From positions 1 through 64,000 of the forward strand of contig CAZHOJ010000010.1 of assembly GCA_964534125.1 (NCBI GenBank): a stretch of 64,000 nt of DNA. The letters run 5' to 3'. The notes under the pieces were generated by a model. It did not search any database. It saw only the letters and a program-made list of their open reading frames with translations, and had not been told where the DNA came from. The translations under genes and the position numbers were made by a program. This DNA comes from 2-02-FULL-55-14 sp964534125 (GTDB lineage Bacteria; Bacteroidota; Ignavibacteria; UBA10030). Shown here one piece after another: positions 16,017-21,945 of this stretch (the first letter of the stretch is position 1; each line of letters opens with the position of its first letter).

Positions 16017-16612
16017 TGGCCGAATGCTCCTTTCAGGTCGCTCCAGCTTGCGGTCGCCGCATCGACGGCAAAATCTGTCCACCGGCGGATGGCCCAGAAA
16101 CCGGTCGTCCGGTCAAGCGTAAGGACGAACTGCGCGCGGCCCCGCCCCCTGTCCGGGACGGACTGTTGTCCGTGCGGAGCCACGAGGTCGTATGAGACCT
16201 CCACCTGTGCGGAATCAGAGGTCTGGCTCTGGAGCGTCGGCGTACCGAAGGTGAGCGACAGGGCATTCCCCGTGGGGAGACGGGACCGGATGTTCAGGAA
16301 GTACTCCTGCTCGTCCTGTTTGATCCAGTCCGTGAACACGCCATACCGTGATGCGGCCTCAGGGGTTGGAGAGAACTCGAACGGTCCGCCGGTCAGCGAG
16401 TCCGAAAGGCAACGAAGGTAGTTCACCTCGTTCAGCTCCCGGAATGCGGCGGTCATGTTGTCCAGCACGGTAAGGGGCTCGATGGGCGGATCGAATGTGG
16501 AGCGGAGAACAGAGGGGTCCTCGGGATCGCGCGTGTCGAAGAGCGAGCACGAGCCGAACAGGATGACGAGGACGGCAAGAACTGTGGTATGGCTGATGTT
16601 GCGTCGGAGCAT
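16013..16612 (-). CDS. Small lipoprotein, function unknown
   Basis: About 199 residues from the ATG at 16612. The lipoprotein signal peptide ends LAVLVILFGSC with the Cys as anchor. The mature protein has a helical segment (LDNMTAAFRELNEVNYLRCL) and then a beta-rich domain ending FWAIRRWTDF, the same arrangement as the downstream lipoprotein. The two genes overlap by four bases and should be co-translated. The family is not recognised; an NTF2-like fold is a guess. Confidence 0.75.
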   Translation of the reverse strand: MLRRNISHTTVLAVLVILFGSCSLFDTRDPEDPSVLRSTFDPPIEPLTVLDNMTAAFRELNEVNYLRCLSDSLTGGPFEFSPTPEAASRYGVFTDWIKQDEQEYFLNIRSRLPTGNALSLTFGTPTLQSQTSDSAQVEVSYDLVAPHGQQSVPDRGRGRAQFVLTLDRTTGFWAIRRWTDFAVDAATASWSDLKGAFGQ

Positions 16613-16671
16613 GGTCACAGCACTCATTCCGGCAAGGGCCTCGGGCAACTTTGCGGAGGGGACACTGTCCC

Positions 16672-17271
16672 TCAGACTTCGACACGTCCTTCCAGTGCCC
16701 TGGAGAGAGTGGCCTCGTCGGCGAACTCGAGGTCCGAACCGACAGGCAGGCCGCGTGCGATGCGGGTCACTTTCACTCCGAGCGGCTTCAGGAGTCTCGT
16801 CACGTATAACGTGGTCGCTTCCCCCTCGACGTTGGGATTCAGTGCCAGGATGACCTCCTGCACTCCACCCTTCCCGATCCGTTCCAGCAATTCCCGGATG
16901 CGAAGGTCCTCAGGACCGATGCCATCGAGCGGCGACAGGGCCCCGCCCAGCACGTGGTACAGGCCCCTGAAGTCGTTCGTCTTCTCGATGGCGATGACAT
17001 CGTTGGGTTCCTCGACGACGCAGATGATGGACCGCTCACGTTTCGAGCTCGAGCAGATGGAGCACGGGTCGGACTCTGTGATGTTGGAGCATTCGGAGCA
17101 GTATCTCACTTTTTCCTTCACCATGCGCAGAGCATCGGCGAGCGCGTCCACTTCAGAGCGGCTCATCTTCAGGACGTACATGGCAAGACGGTGCGCCGTC
17201 TTCCTGCCGATGCCCGGAAGCTGCGAAAAATGCTCGGCGAGCTGCTCGATCGATTGCGCGGTGTGGATCAT
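16672..17271 (-). CDS. recR: Recombination mediator RecR
   Basis: RecR (199 residues, the usual length) works with RecO and RecF to load RecA at gaps. The N-terminal helix-hairpin-helix is in FSQLPGIGRKTAHRLAMYVL. The zinc finger has four cysteines in YCSECSNITESDPCSIC. The Toprim domain begins IICVVEEPNDVIAIE, and the C-terminal ATLYVTRLLKPLGVKVTRIARGLPVGSDLE strand region is split here only by description. It follows ybaB with a four-base gap, the conserved bacterial order. Confidence 0.97.
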   Translation of the reverse strand: MIHTAQSIEQLAEHFSQLPGIGRKTAHRLAMYVLKMSRSEVDALADALRMVKEKVRYCSECSNITESDPCSICSSSKRERSIICVVEEPNDVIAIEKTNDFRGLYHVLGGALSPLDGIGPEDLRIRELLERIGKGGVQEVILALNPNVEGEATTLYVTRLLKPLGVKVTRIARGLPVGSDLEFADEATLSRALEGRVEV

Positions 17272-17274
17272 CTG

Positions 17275-17613
17275 TCACAGTCCCGGCATGCCGGGGAGAT
17301 TGGGGAGCATGCCCCCGGTGGCCTTGTTCATCTCTTCCTTCGCCAAGGCCGCGGCCTTCTCGATCCCCTGGTTCACCGCCGCCACGATGAGGTCTTCCAG
17401 GATCTCCTTCTCTTCTTTGTCGATGACGTCCGGTTCGATCGAGAGGGCCGTCAGCATCTGTTTTCCATTCACCGTCGCCTTCACCATCCCTCCACCCGCA
17501 TCCCCCACGACGGTCTTGTTCTCAAGCTCTGCCTGGGCCTTCGCCATCGCCTCCTGCATCTTCTGCACCTGTTTCATCATGTTCTGCATGTTCGGCATGC
17601 CACCTTTGAACAT
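17275..17613 (-). CDS. ybaB: YbaB/EbfC nucleoid-associated protein
   Basis: A 112-residue small DNA-binding protein of the YbaB/EbfC family, usually encoded just before recR, as here. The N-terminal coiled helix is MQNMMKQVQKMQEAMAKAQA. The core has the typical GGGMVKATVNGKQMLTALSI strand pair and the DLIVAAVNQGIEKA helix. The methionine- and proline-rich tail is common. Members bind DNA as dimers and shape the nucleoid or regulate genes. Confidence 0.95.
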   Translation of the reverse strand: MFKGGMPNMQNMMKQVQKMQEAMAKAQAELENKTVVGDAGGGMVKATVNGKQMLTALSIEPDVIDKEEKEILEDLIVAAVNQGIEKAAALAKEEMNKATGGMLPNLPGMPGL

Positions 17614-17802
17614 CGTCGCTCCTCCAATGGTCGTTCAAACAGGGAATTAATATACCGGTATGAGCGTGGAAATGCGAATTGTCCGATCGGGAGGACAGAT
17701 CAGATGACAGGAATGCGCTCCGTGCGCCTGACAGTGCGGTCAGCCCACCGCGCAGCTGCTCCGACTGGTGCCACACCGGAACCGCACCGGCCGATCGGAA
17801 TG

Positions 17803-18207
17803 TCAGCGTGCGAGCTTGCGGGAAAGGAAGAGCGTAAGGGCGACCGTTGCCGAAGAGAGCACCGAACCCCATGCCAGGTCGACGATGGTCACGATGGTCG
17901 GCCAGTCGCGGAAGACCGCCTGACTCGTAAGGTCGAAGGTCGCATACGTTACGAGCCCGTATATCGCCCCGCGCACCGCACCGGTTCGGACAGACCCGGC
18001 CGTGACTCCTGGCGCGACCGCGAAGTAGACAAGGCCACCGATGAAGATGAGGTAGAACAGCGCAGCTGCGATGAAGTTCGGCTCCTCCGCCATGAGATGG
18101 CCGATGTACTCCTGATAGAAAGCGGGAGAGATGTAGCCCAGCCACACGCTGTCCAGGGCGAGGAAGGAGATGAGGGTAAGAATGTAAAGCTTCAAATGTC
18201 TGATCAT
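17803..18207 (-). CDS. DUF2177 family membrane protein
   Basis: A 134-residue inner-membrane protein with four hydrophobic segments. Family marks seen are FLALDSVWLGYISPAFYQEYIGHLMAEEPNF near the N-terminus (read in two overlapping parts) and the LVTYATFDLTSQAVFRDW segment in the third helix. Function unknown. It stands alone: a 189-bp gap separates it from ybaB, and a gap of nearly 500 bp with inverted repeats and a terminator lies upstream. Confidence 0.85.
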   Translation of the reverse strand: MIRHLKLYILTLISFLALDSVWLGYISPAFYQEYIGHLMAEEPNFIAAALFYLIFIGGLVYFAVAPGVTAGSVRTGAVRGAIYGLVTYATFDLTSQAVFRDWPTIVTIVDLAWGSVLSSATVALTLFLSRKLAR

Positions 18208-18495
18208 GAGACGTTTTCCTGGGTGTGAGTGGTTACTTTACAGAATGGTGAATCGTGCAAGGGAAGGGGCGGATGCGGGCCCGATGTCCTCAGCGCTCCC
18301 TGTCAGAGACGTACAACTCCCCGGAGATACCGAAGGTTCCTGTCTGATCAGATGAAAAATATGCAGCGGAACGGTCAGAATCCTCCTTCTCGCAGTGCCT
18401 GCCATACGATAGATGTTCGTCGGGCATTCAGGTACCAACCTGACTCCCTCTGTGCTTAGAACCCATCTCAGAAAGCCAAAACAACCAGAAACAGA

Positions 18496-18592
18496 CTCTC
18501 GCAAGGACCGCCAAGCCCACAAAGAACGGCTCTTGAGCGGGGAATACTTTCCATCCAGATCCTTGGCGAGCTTTGTGCGACCTTAGCGAGAG
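18496..18592. repeat. Inverted decamer repeats
   Basis: 18496-18524 (plus: CTCTCGCAAG, GACCGCCAAG, CCCACAAAG) and 18560-18592 (minus: CTCTCGCTAA, GGTCGCACAA, AGCTCGCCAA, GG) are inverted relatives built on a ~10-bp period. The unit resembles those between sdhA and sdhB, so this is a dispersed family. Confidence 0.65.
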
Positions 18593-18628
18593 GTATTATT
18601 GAGACCGCTTCCAGCAAACCAAGAGCTC

Positions 18629-18661
18629 AAAAGCCCCCAACGGAGCTCCGTTGAGGGCTTT
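18629..18661 (-). terminator. Intrinsic terminator of the rhodanese operon
   Basis: A long stem: AGCCCCCAACGGA pairs with TCCGTTGAGGGCT (one mismatch) around a two-base loop, followed on the minus strand by TTTT. It lies 28 bp beyond the rhodanese stop. Confidence 0.85.
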
Positions 18662-18688
18662 GAGAAAGACCCGTCCCACCTGCGGTGG

Positions 18689-18961
18689 TCAGTACCCCGG
18701 CATGTCGTAGAGGCCACCCGCGTTCGTCACGTCGGCATACCCGGCAGCCCGGAGCACCATCGCTGCATACGCGCTGCGTGATCCAGTTGCGCAATAGACA
18801 ACTACGGGATTCGAGGTGTCGCCGAACTCCGACAGACGGCGCGGCATCTCGTCGACCGGGATGTTCAGAGCATTGGGAAATTGTTCGTCGGCAAATTCTT
18901 CGGGCGTGCGTACATCCACGACCAGTGCGCCTGCCTTGATCTTTTCTTCGAGTGCTGCCAT
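18689..18961 (-). CDS. Single-domain rhodanese
   Basis: About 90 residues from the ATG at 18961. It is a single rhodanese domain: VVDVRTPEEF near the start, then the active-site loop YCATGSRSA with catalytic Cys, and the GGLYDMPGY end. Such proteins carry sulfane sulfur as a persulfide. It follows the CoA-disulfide-reductase-like gene by 31 bp in the same direction. This matters because the rhodanese domain fused to that protein lacks the catalytic Cys, so the small protein may provide the working sulfurtransferase. Confidence 0.92.
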   Translation of the reverse strand: MAALEEKIKAGALVVDVRTPEEFADEQFPNALNIPVDEMPRRLSEFGDTSNPVVVYCATGSRSAYAAMVLRAAGYADVTNAGGLYDMPGY

Positions 18962-18992
18962 GGGTCCCTGTGTGTGTAAAGTTCTTGATGTG

Positions 18993-20657
18993 TTATGATG
19001 AGAAATTCCAGCCATCTGTCCAGCGGGCAACGGCATGGCCGCCCGCTATCGACCGGACATCCGTCCAGCCGTTCGCTTTTAATATCTGAAGTGTCGTATG
19101 TCCGAGGAAACCGTCCTTGCTGAGGATGAGCAGGGGCCGGCCCTTTGGAACCTCCTGCAACCTGTCGCGAACCTCGTCCGCCGGGACATGGACGACCGCC
19201 TGAAACGGCGCCTTCGCCTGTTCCCCCACAGTCCGGACATCGAGCACGACAGCCTGCTGCTGTCCGATGAGACCGAGCGCTTCTGATGGAGATACCGTCG
19301 GACTGTACCCACTGAGCGCGTTCTGCGCAACGAATGCTGCAACATTCACAGGGTCATTGGCCGTATTGAACGGAGGTGCGTATGCCAGGTCGAGTTCTGC
19401 AATGTCGTTGACGGTCATGCGGCCCTGCACTGCGACGGCAAGCACATCGACGCGCTTCTCCACGCCTTCTTCCCCATAGGCCTGTGCTCCCAGGAGCCTG
19501 CCGTCCTTCCGGTCATAGACGAGCTTCAGCGCGAGGGGCCGTGCGCCCGGGAAATATGCCGCATGGTGGTCCTTGATCACGTACGCGACACCGGCATCGA
19601 ACCCGGCATTGCGGGCTGCGGTCTCCGTGAGTCCGGTGGATGCCGCAACGGCGTTGAAGACCTTGACCACCGACGTGCCGAGAGCGCCACGATAGATCAT
19701 CTTCCCGCCGAGCGCGTTCGTCGCAGCGATGCGTCCCTGCCTGTTGGCCGGACCGGCCAGCGGAATGCGGACCGACCTCCCGCTCACCTTGTGTGTGACC
19801 TCGACCATATCGCCGGCTGCATAGATGTCCGGGTCGCTTGTCTGTAAGAATTCGTTCACCTGCACCGCACCCGTGGAACCGATCTGCAACCCTGCTTTTC
19901 TGGCGAGCGTCAGGTTCGGCCGAACTCCGACCGAAAGCATGACGCCGTCCGCCTCGAGCTCTGTGCCATCGGTCAGCACGACGGAACGCTCCTTCACCTC
20001 TGCGAGCCCCAATCCGGTCCTGACATCGACCCCTGCGTGACGGAGTCCGCCGGCGACCATCGCGCCGAATTCCTTGTCCATCGTTATCATCACGCGCGGG
20101 GCTATCTCGACGAGCGTCACCGCCACGCCGCGCGCGGTCAGGGCTTCGGCCATTTCCAGACCGATGAATCCCCCGCCGGCGATAACGACCCTCGTCGGCT
20201 TCTTCTCCTCGAGAAAGGCCTGAATGCGGTCCATGTCGGGGATCGTCCAAAGCCTGAACACATGCGGTTGATCGATGCCGGGCAGCTCCGGCACAATAGG
20301 AGATCCGCCCTGCGCTAGGATCAGCTTGTCATACGGGAACCGGACAGTTCCATCCGGACCCTGCGCAACGACCACACGCTCATCTTTCAGAATATCGACC
20401 GCCTCGGTCTTCGTCTTCACATCGACCCGGTACCGCCCGAAGAATCCATGCGGAGTCTGGAGCAGAAGGCTTGAACGGCGCTTGATGTCGCCGCTCAGAA
20501 AATACGGCAGTCCGCAATTGGCGAAACTGACGTAGGGCCCCTTTTCCAGCAGGATGATCTCCGCGGTTTCATCGAGGCGTCGCGCCCGAGCTGCTGCTGT
20601 AGCCCCGGCGGCCACACCTCCGATGATGACGATACGTTTTGGGTCCGTTTGATCCAT
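18993..20657 (-). CDS. CoA-disulfide reductase-like flavoprotein with C-terminal rhodanese domain
   Basis: A 554-residue protein from the ATG at 20657. Residues 1-450 form a pyridine-nucleotide-disulfide oxidoreductase: FAD site IVIIGGVAAGATAAARARR, the single redox Cys48 in SFANCGLPYFL, NAD(P)H site VVIAGGGFIGLEMAEAL, and the second FAD motif DIYAAGDMVE. The family reduces CoA disulfide, CoA persulfide or polysulfide. Residues about 460-554 are a rhodanese-like domain, but its active-site loop reads LSKDGFLG: the catalytic Cys is replaced by Ser. It is co-directional with a small rhodanese that retains its Cys. The exact substrate is unproven. Confidence 0.9.
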   Translation of the reverse strand: MDQTDPKRIVIIGGVAAGATAAARARRLDETAEIILLEKGPYVSFANCGLPYFLSGDIKRRSSLLLQTPHGFFGRYRVDVKTKTEAVDILKDERVVVAQGPDGTVRFPYDKLILAQGGSPIVPELPGIDQPHVFRLWTIPDMDRIQAFLEEKKPTRVVIAGGGFIGLEMAEALTARGVAVTLVEIAPRVMITMDKEFGAMVAGGLRHAGVDVRTGLGLAEVKERSVVLTDGTELEADGVMLSVGVRPNLTLARKAGLQIGSTGAVQVNEFLQTSDPDIYAAGDMVEVTHKVSGRSVRIPLAGPANRQGRIAATNALGGKMIYRGALGTSVVKVFNAVAASTGLTETAARNAGFDAGVAYVIKDHHAAYFPGARPLALKLVYDRKDGRLLGAQAYGEEGVEKRVDVLAVAVQGRMTVNDIAELDLAYAPPFNTANDPVNVAAFVAQNALSGYSPTVSPSEALGLIGQQQAVVLDVRTVGEQAKAPFQAVVHVPADEVRDRLQEVPKGRPLLILSKDGFLGHTTLQILKANGWTDVRSIAGGHAVARWTDGWNFSS

Positions 20658-21028
20658 TTTCCTGGCGCTGATATTGTCTGTTGAAACGAGGAAGGGACTA
20701 TAGCGGAGAGGTCCGATGCCGCGGACCCGCTCCAGCATCAGTGTGATGCATCATTGGTCGGAAGGATTCAGCAGGAAATGCCAGCAAAAGGGGCGGTTTC
20801 GGGGATGGGATTATGCAGGGGGTATCTCGGAGCCTTCATCTCACGGCTCGACAAGCTCGCCGTTCGCTCCGGCCTTGCCAGGGCCCACCGACCCGTCACG
20901 CATCAGGATGGCCCTGAGCGCCTGCCCGCCCTATCGACTTCTACGAGGCAGGCGGGAGTCATGCCCCATAAATGACTCGTCCCATCCCTTATGAGGGGAC
21001 GGGACGAGGGGATTTGCAGTATTGTCTA
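20658..21028. other. Intergenic region with hairpins
   Basis: This 371-bp gap holds the leader of the flavoprotein gene. Two inverted repeats lie towards the right: CGCCTGCC (20919-20926) with GGCAGGCG (20947-20954), and CTCGTCCC (20976-20983) with GGGACGAG (21001-21008). The second, 20 bp beyond the GIY-YIG stop, may act as its terminator although its T-run is poor. No gene is seen. Confidence 0.5.
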
Positions 21029-21310
21029 CTATGTGCGAGATCTCGAAAGAGCCCGGAGCCGAATCAGATCGCCAGCCACAAGGGCTTCTTTCTTGCTTCG
21101 TGACCATCGTTTCACCTGGAGCTCTCTCATTCTTGCCTGATGATATGTCGGATATTCTTCCTCATACGCCACAGACACAGGCGGATCCAGACGAGTCGTT
21201 CTGCACCCTCGCCCCTTAAAATGATCACGATATCGACGCACCTTATTGCGAGTCGACCCGGGATACAAGCCCCCTGACCTCAGGCGCAAGATGTAGAACC
21301 ACGCTGGCAT
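21029..21310 (-). CDS. GIY-YIG nuclease superfamily protein
   Basis: A 93-residue single-domain protein of the URI/YhbQ type. The start WFYILRLRSGGLYPGSTRN holds the GIY-YIG equivalents (YIL and LYPG), and the Arg/Tyr/His residues in RRYRDHFKGRG follow. The conserved end RWSRSKKEALVAGDLIRL is typical of this group. Free-standing members are usually not homing enzymes and their role is uncertain. It lies just downstream of the intron-bearing tRNA, on the same strand, but a strong terminator (21329-21361) separates them. The ATG at 21310 fits family length. Confidence 0.88.
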   Translation of the reverse strand: MPAWFYILRLRSGGLYPGSTRNKVRRYRDHFKGRGCRTTRLDPPVSVAYEEEYPTYHQARMRELQVKRWSRSKKEALVAGDLIRLRALSRSRT

Positions 21311-21328
21311 ACACCCCCCTCTCAAAGC

Positions 21329-21361
21329 AAAAAACCCCCACCCGAAAAATCTGAGTGGGGG
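21329..21361 (-). terminator. Intrinsic terminator of the tRNA-Asn unit
   Basis: On the minus strand CCCCCAC (21355-21361) pairs with GTGGGGG (21335-21341), followed by six T (21329-21334). It lies about 105 bp past the mature tRNA end. Confidence 0.85.
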
Positions 21362-21465
21362 AAATTCACATTGGCCTCTCGACTCGGCCCGCATCAGATC
21401 GGCGGGCTTCGCTCGAGGCCGCGAGCACGCACCTGTCGCCGTGGCGACAGGTGCACGTCGAGCGG
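21362..21465 (-). other. Structured 3' trailer of the tRNA-Asn transcript
   Basis: Between the tRNA and its terminator there is a perfect 12-bp hairpin, GCACCTGTCGCC (21429-21440) with GGCGACAGGTGC (21443-21454), and a looser GGCCTC/GAGGCC pairing further on. This may be a processing signal for the precursor; nothing else is recognised. Confidence 0.5.
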
Positions 21466-21845
21466 CTCCGCGGGTAGGACTCGAACCTACAACCCTGCGG
21501 TTACGGTAGAATCCGGGACTTTCGACCCGGTCCGGACTATCTCATCACCCTCCGAATTGCACCCCAAGTTCTGGCCGGGGTCGGCGGGTGTCGGGCGCTG
21601 GCGGGACGTATTGGCGAGATTCCTCATTCCCTAGTCTCTGCACGTTTCCTGCTACATAGAACCATCTCTTCGCAGGACTTCGCTCAGGATTACCGTTTTC
21701 CACACTAGTGGAAGGCAGGCTTCCCTGAATTCACCCGATGTTTCAAATCCGATTTCTCGGATAAGCTGCTATTCCCATGTGAAGCATTTCCGCTTCTTCA
21801 ACATGGCCCTCACAGCCGCATGCTCTACCATTGAGCTACCGCGGA
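21466..21845 (-). tRNA. trnN: tRNA-Asn(GTT) interrupted by a group I intron
   Basis: Exon 1 is 21812-21845 (34 nt) and exon 2 is 21466-21503 (38 nt). Spliced, they give a 72-nt tRNA: acceptor stem TCCGCGG/CCGCGGA with discriminator G73, D arm GCTC/GAGC, anticodon stem TGCGG/CCGCA, loop CTGTTAA, T arm GTAGG-TTCGAGT-CCTAC. CCA is not encoded (CCG follows). The anticodon GTT is formed only by splicing: exon 1 ends CTGT and exon 2 begins TAA, so the intron lies between positions 35 and 36. Placing the junction elsewhere would give Thr or His anticodons, but the rest of the tRNA (U1-A72, G73, T arm) is of Asn type, and only the Asn junction satisfies the group I rules (U before the 5' site, G at the intron end). 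Confidence 0.92.
21504..21811 (-). other. Group I self-splicing intron (IC3-like) in tRNA-Asn
   Basis: A 308-nt intron without an ORF, read on the minus strand. P1: exon GGCTGT (21812-21817) pairs with guide GCAGCT (21764-21769), giving the required U.G at the 5' splice site; a strong hairpin lies inside. P3: 21732-21737 with 21585-21590. P4: 21723-21729 with 21684-21689. P6: 21672-21677 with 21647-21652. P7: 21632-21636 with 21535-21539 (core segments GCAGAGACTA and AGATAGTCC). P9 hairpin CCGGG/CCCGG, then the terminal G at 21504. The segments GTGAATTCAGGGAA and GGTAATCCTGAGC closely resemble the cyanobacterial and plastid tRNA-Leu intron, hence IC3. Confidence 0.92.
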
Positions 21846-21851
21846 ATCGAA

Positions 21852-21881
21852 CGGCCCACCAGAAATGCCCTCCGGTGGGCC
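21852..21881. other. Inverted repeat in the tRNA-Asn leader
   Basis: GGCCCACC and GGTGGGCC form a perfect 8-bp stem just upstream of the mature tRNA 5' end. It lacks a T-run, so processing or folding of the precursor is more likely than termination of the upstream dehydratase operon. Confidence 0.55.
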
Positions 21882-21892
21882 ATAGATATTAC

Positions 21893-21921
21893 AATATAGA
21901 CCAGATTTGCCCCATAAGCAA
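21893..21921 (-). promoter_or_regulatory. Sigma-70 type promoter of tRNA-Asn
   Basis: On the minus strand, TTGCTT (21916-21921) and TATATT (21893-21898) are separated by exactly 17 bp. Transcription would begin about 40 nt upstream of the mature tRNA. The position fits a dedicated promoter in the short gap after the dehydratase gene. Confidence 0.7.
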
Positions 21922-21945
21922 GATGCCGGTGCATCAGGGGCAGGA

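Larger units (their letters stand above)
18208..18688. other. Intergenic region with inverted decamers and a terminator
   Basis: This 481-bp gap holds the leader of the DUF2177 gene, the inverted decamer repeats (18496-18592) and the terminator of the rhodanese operon (18629-18661). I see no gene in the rest. Confidence 0.6.

Noticed and set aside
21466..21845. tmRNA or RNase P RNA as the identity of the structured RNA
   Set aside because: The exons form a complete tRNA-Asn after removal of a segment with group I core elements; tmRNA tag ORF and RNase P signatures are absent.
21466..21845. tRNA-Thr(GGT/CGT) or tRNA-His(GTG) as alternative splice readings
   Set aside because: Those junctions break the U.G rule or the terminal G rule, and the acceptor stem U1-A72 with G73 is that of tRNA-Asn.
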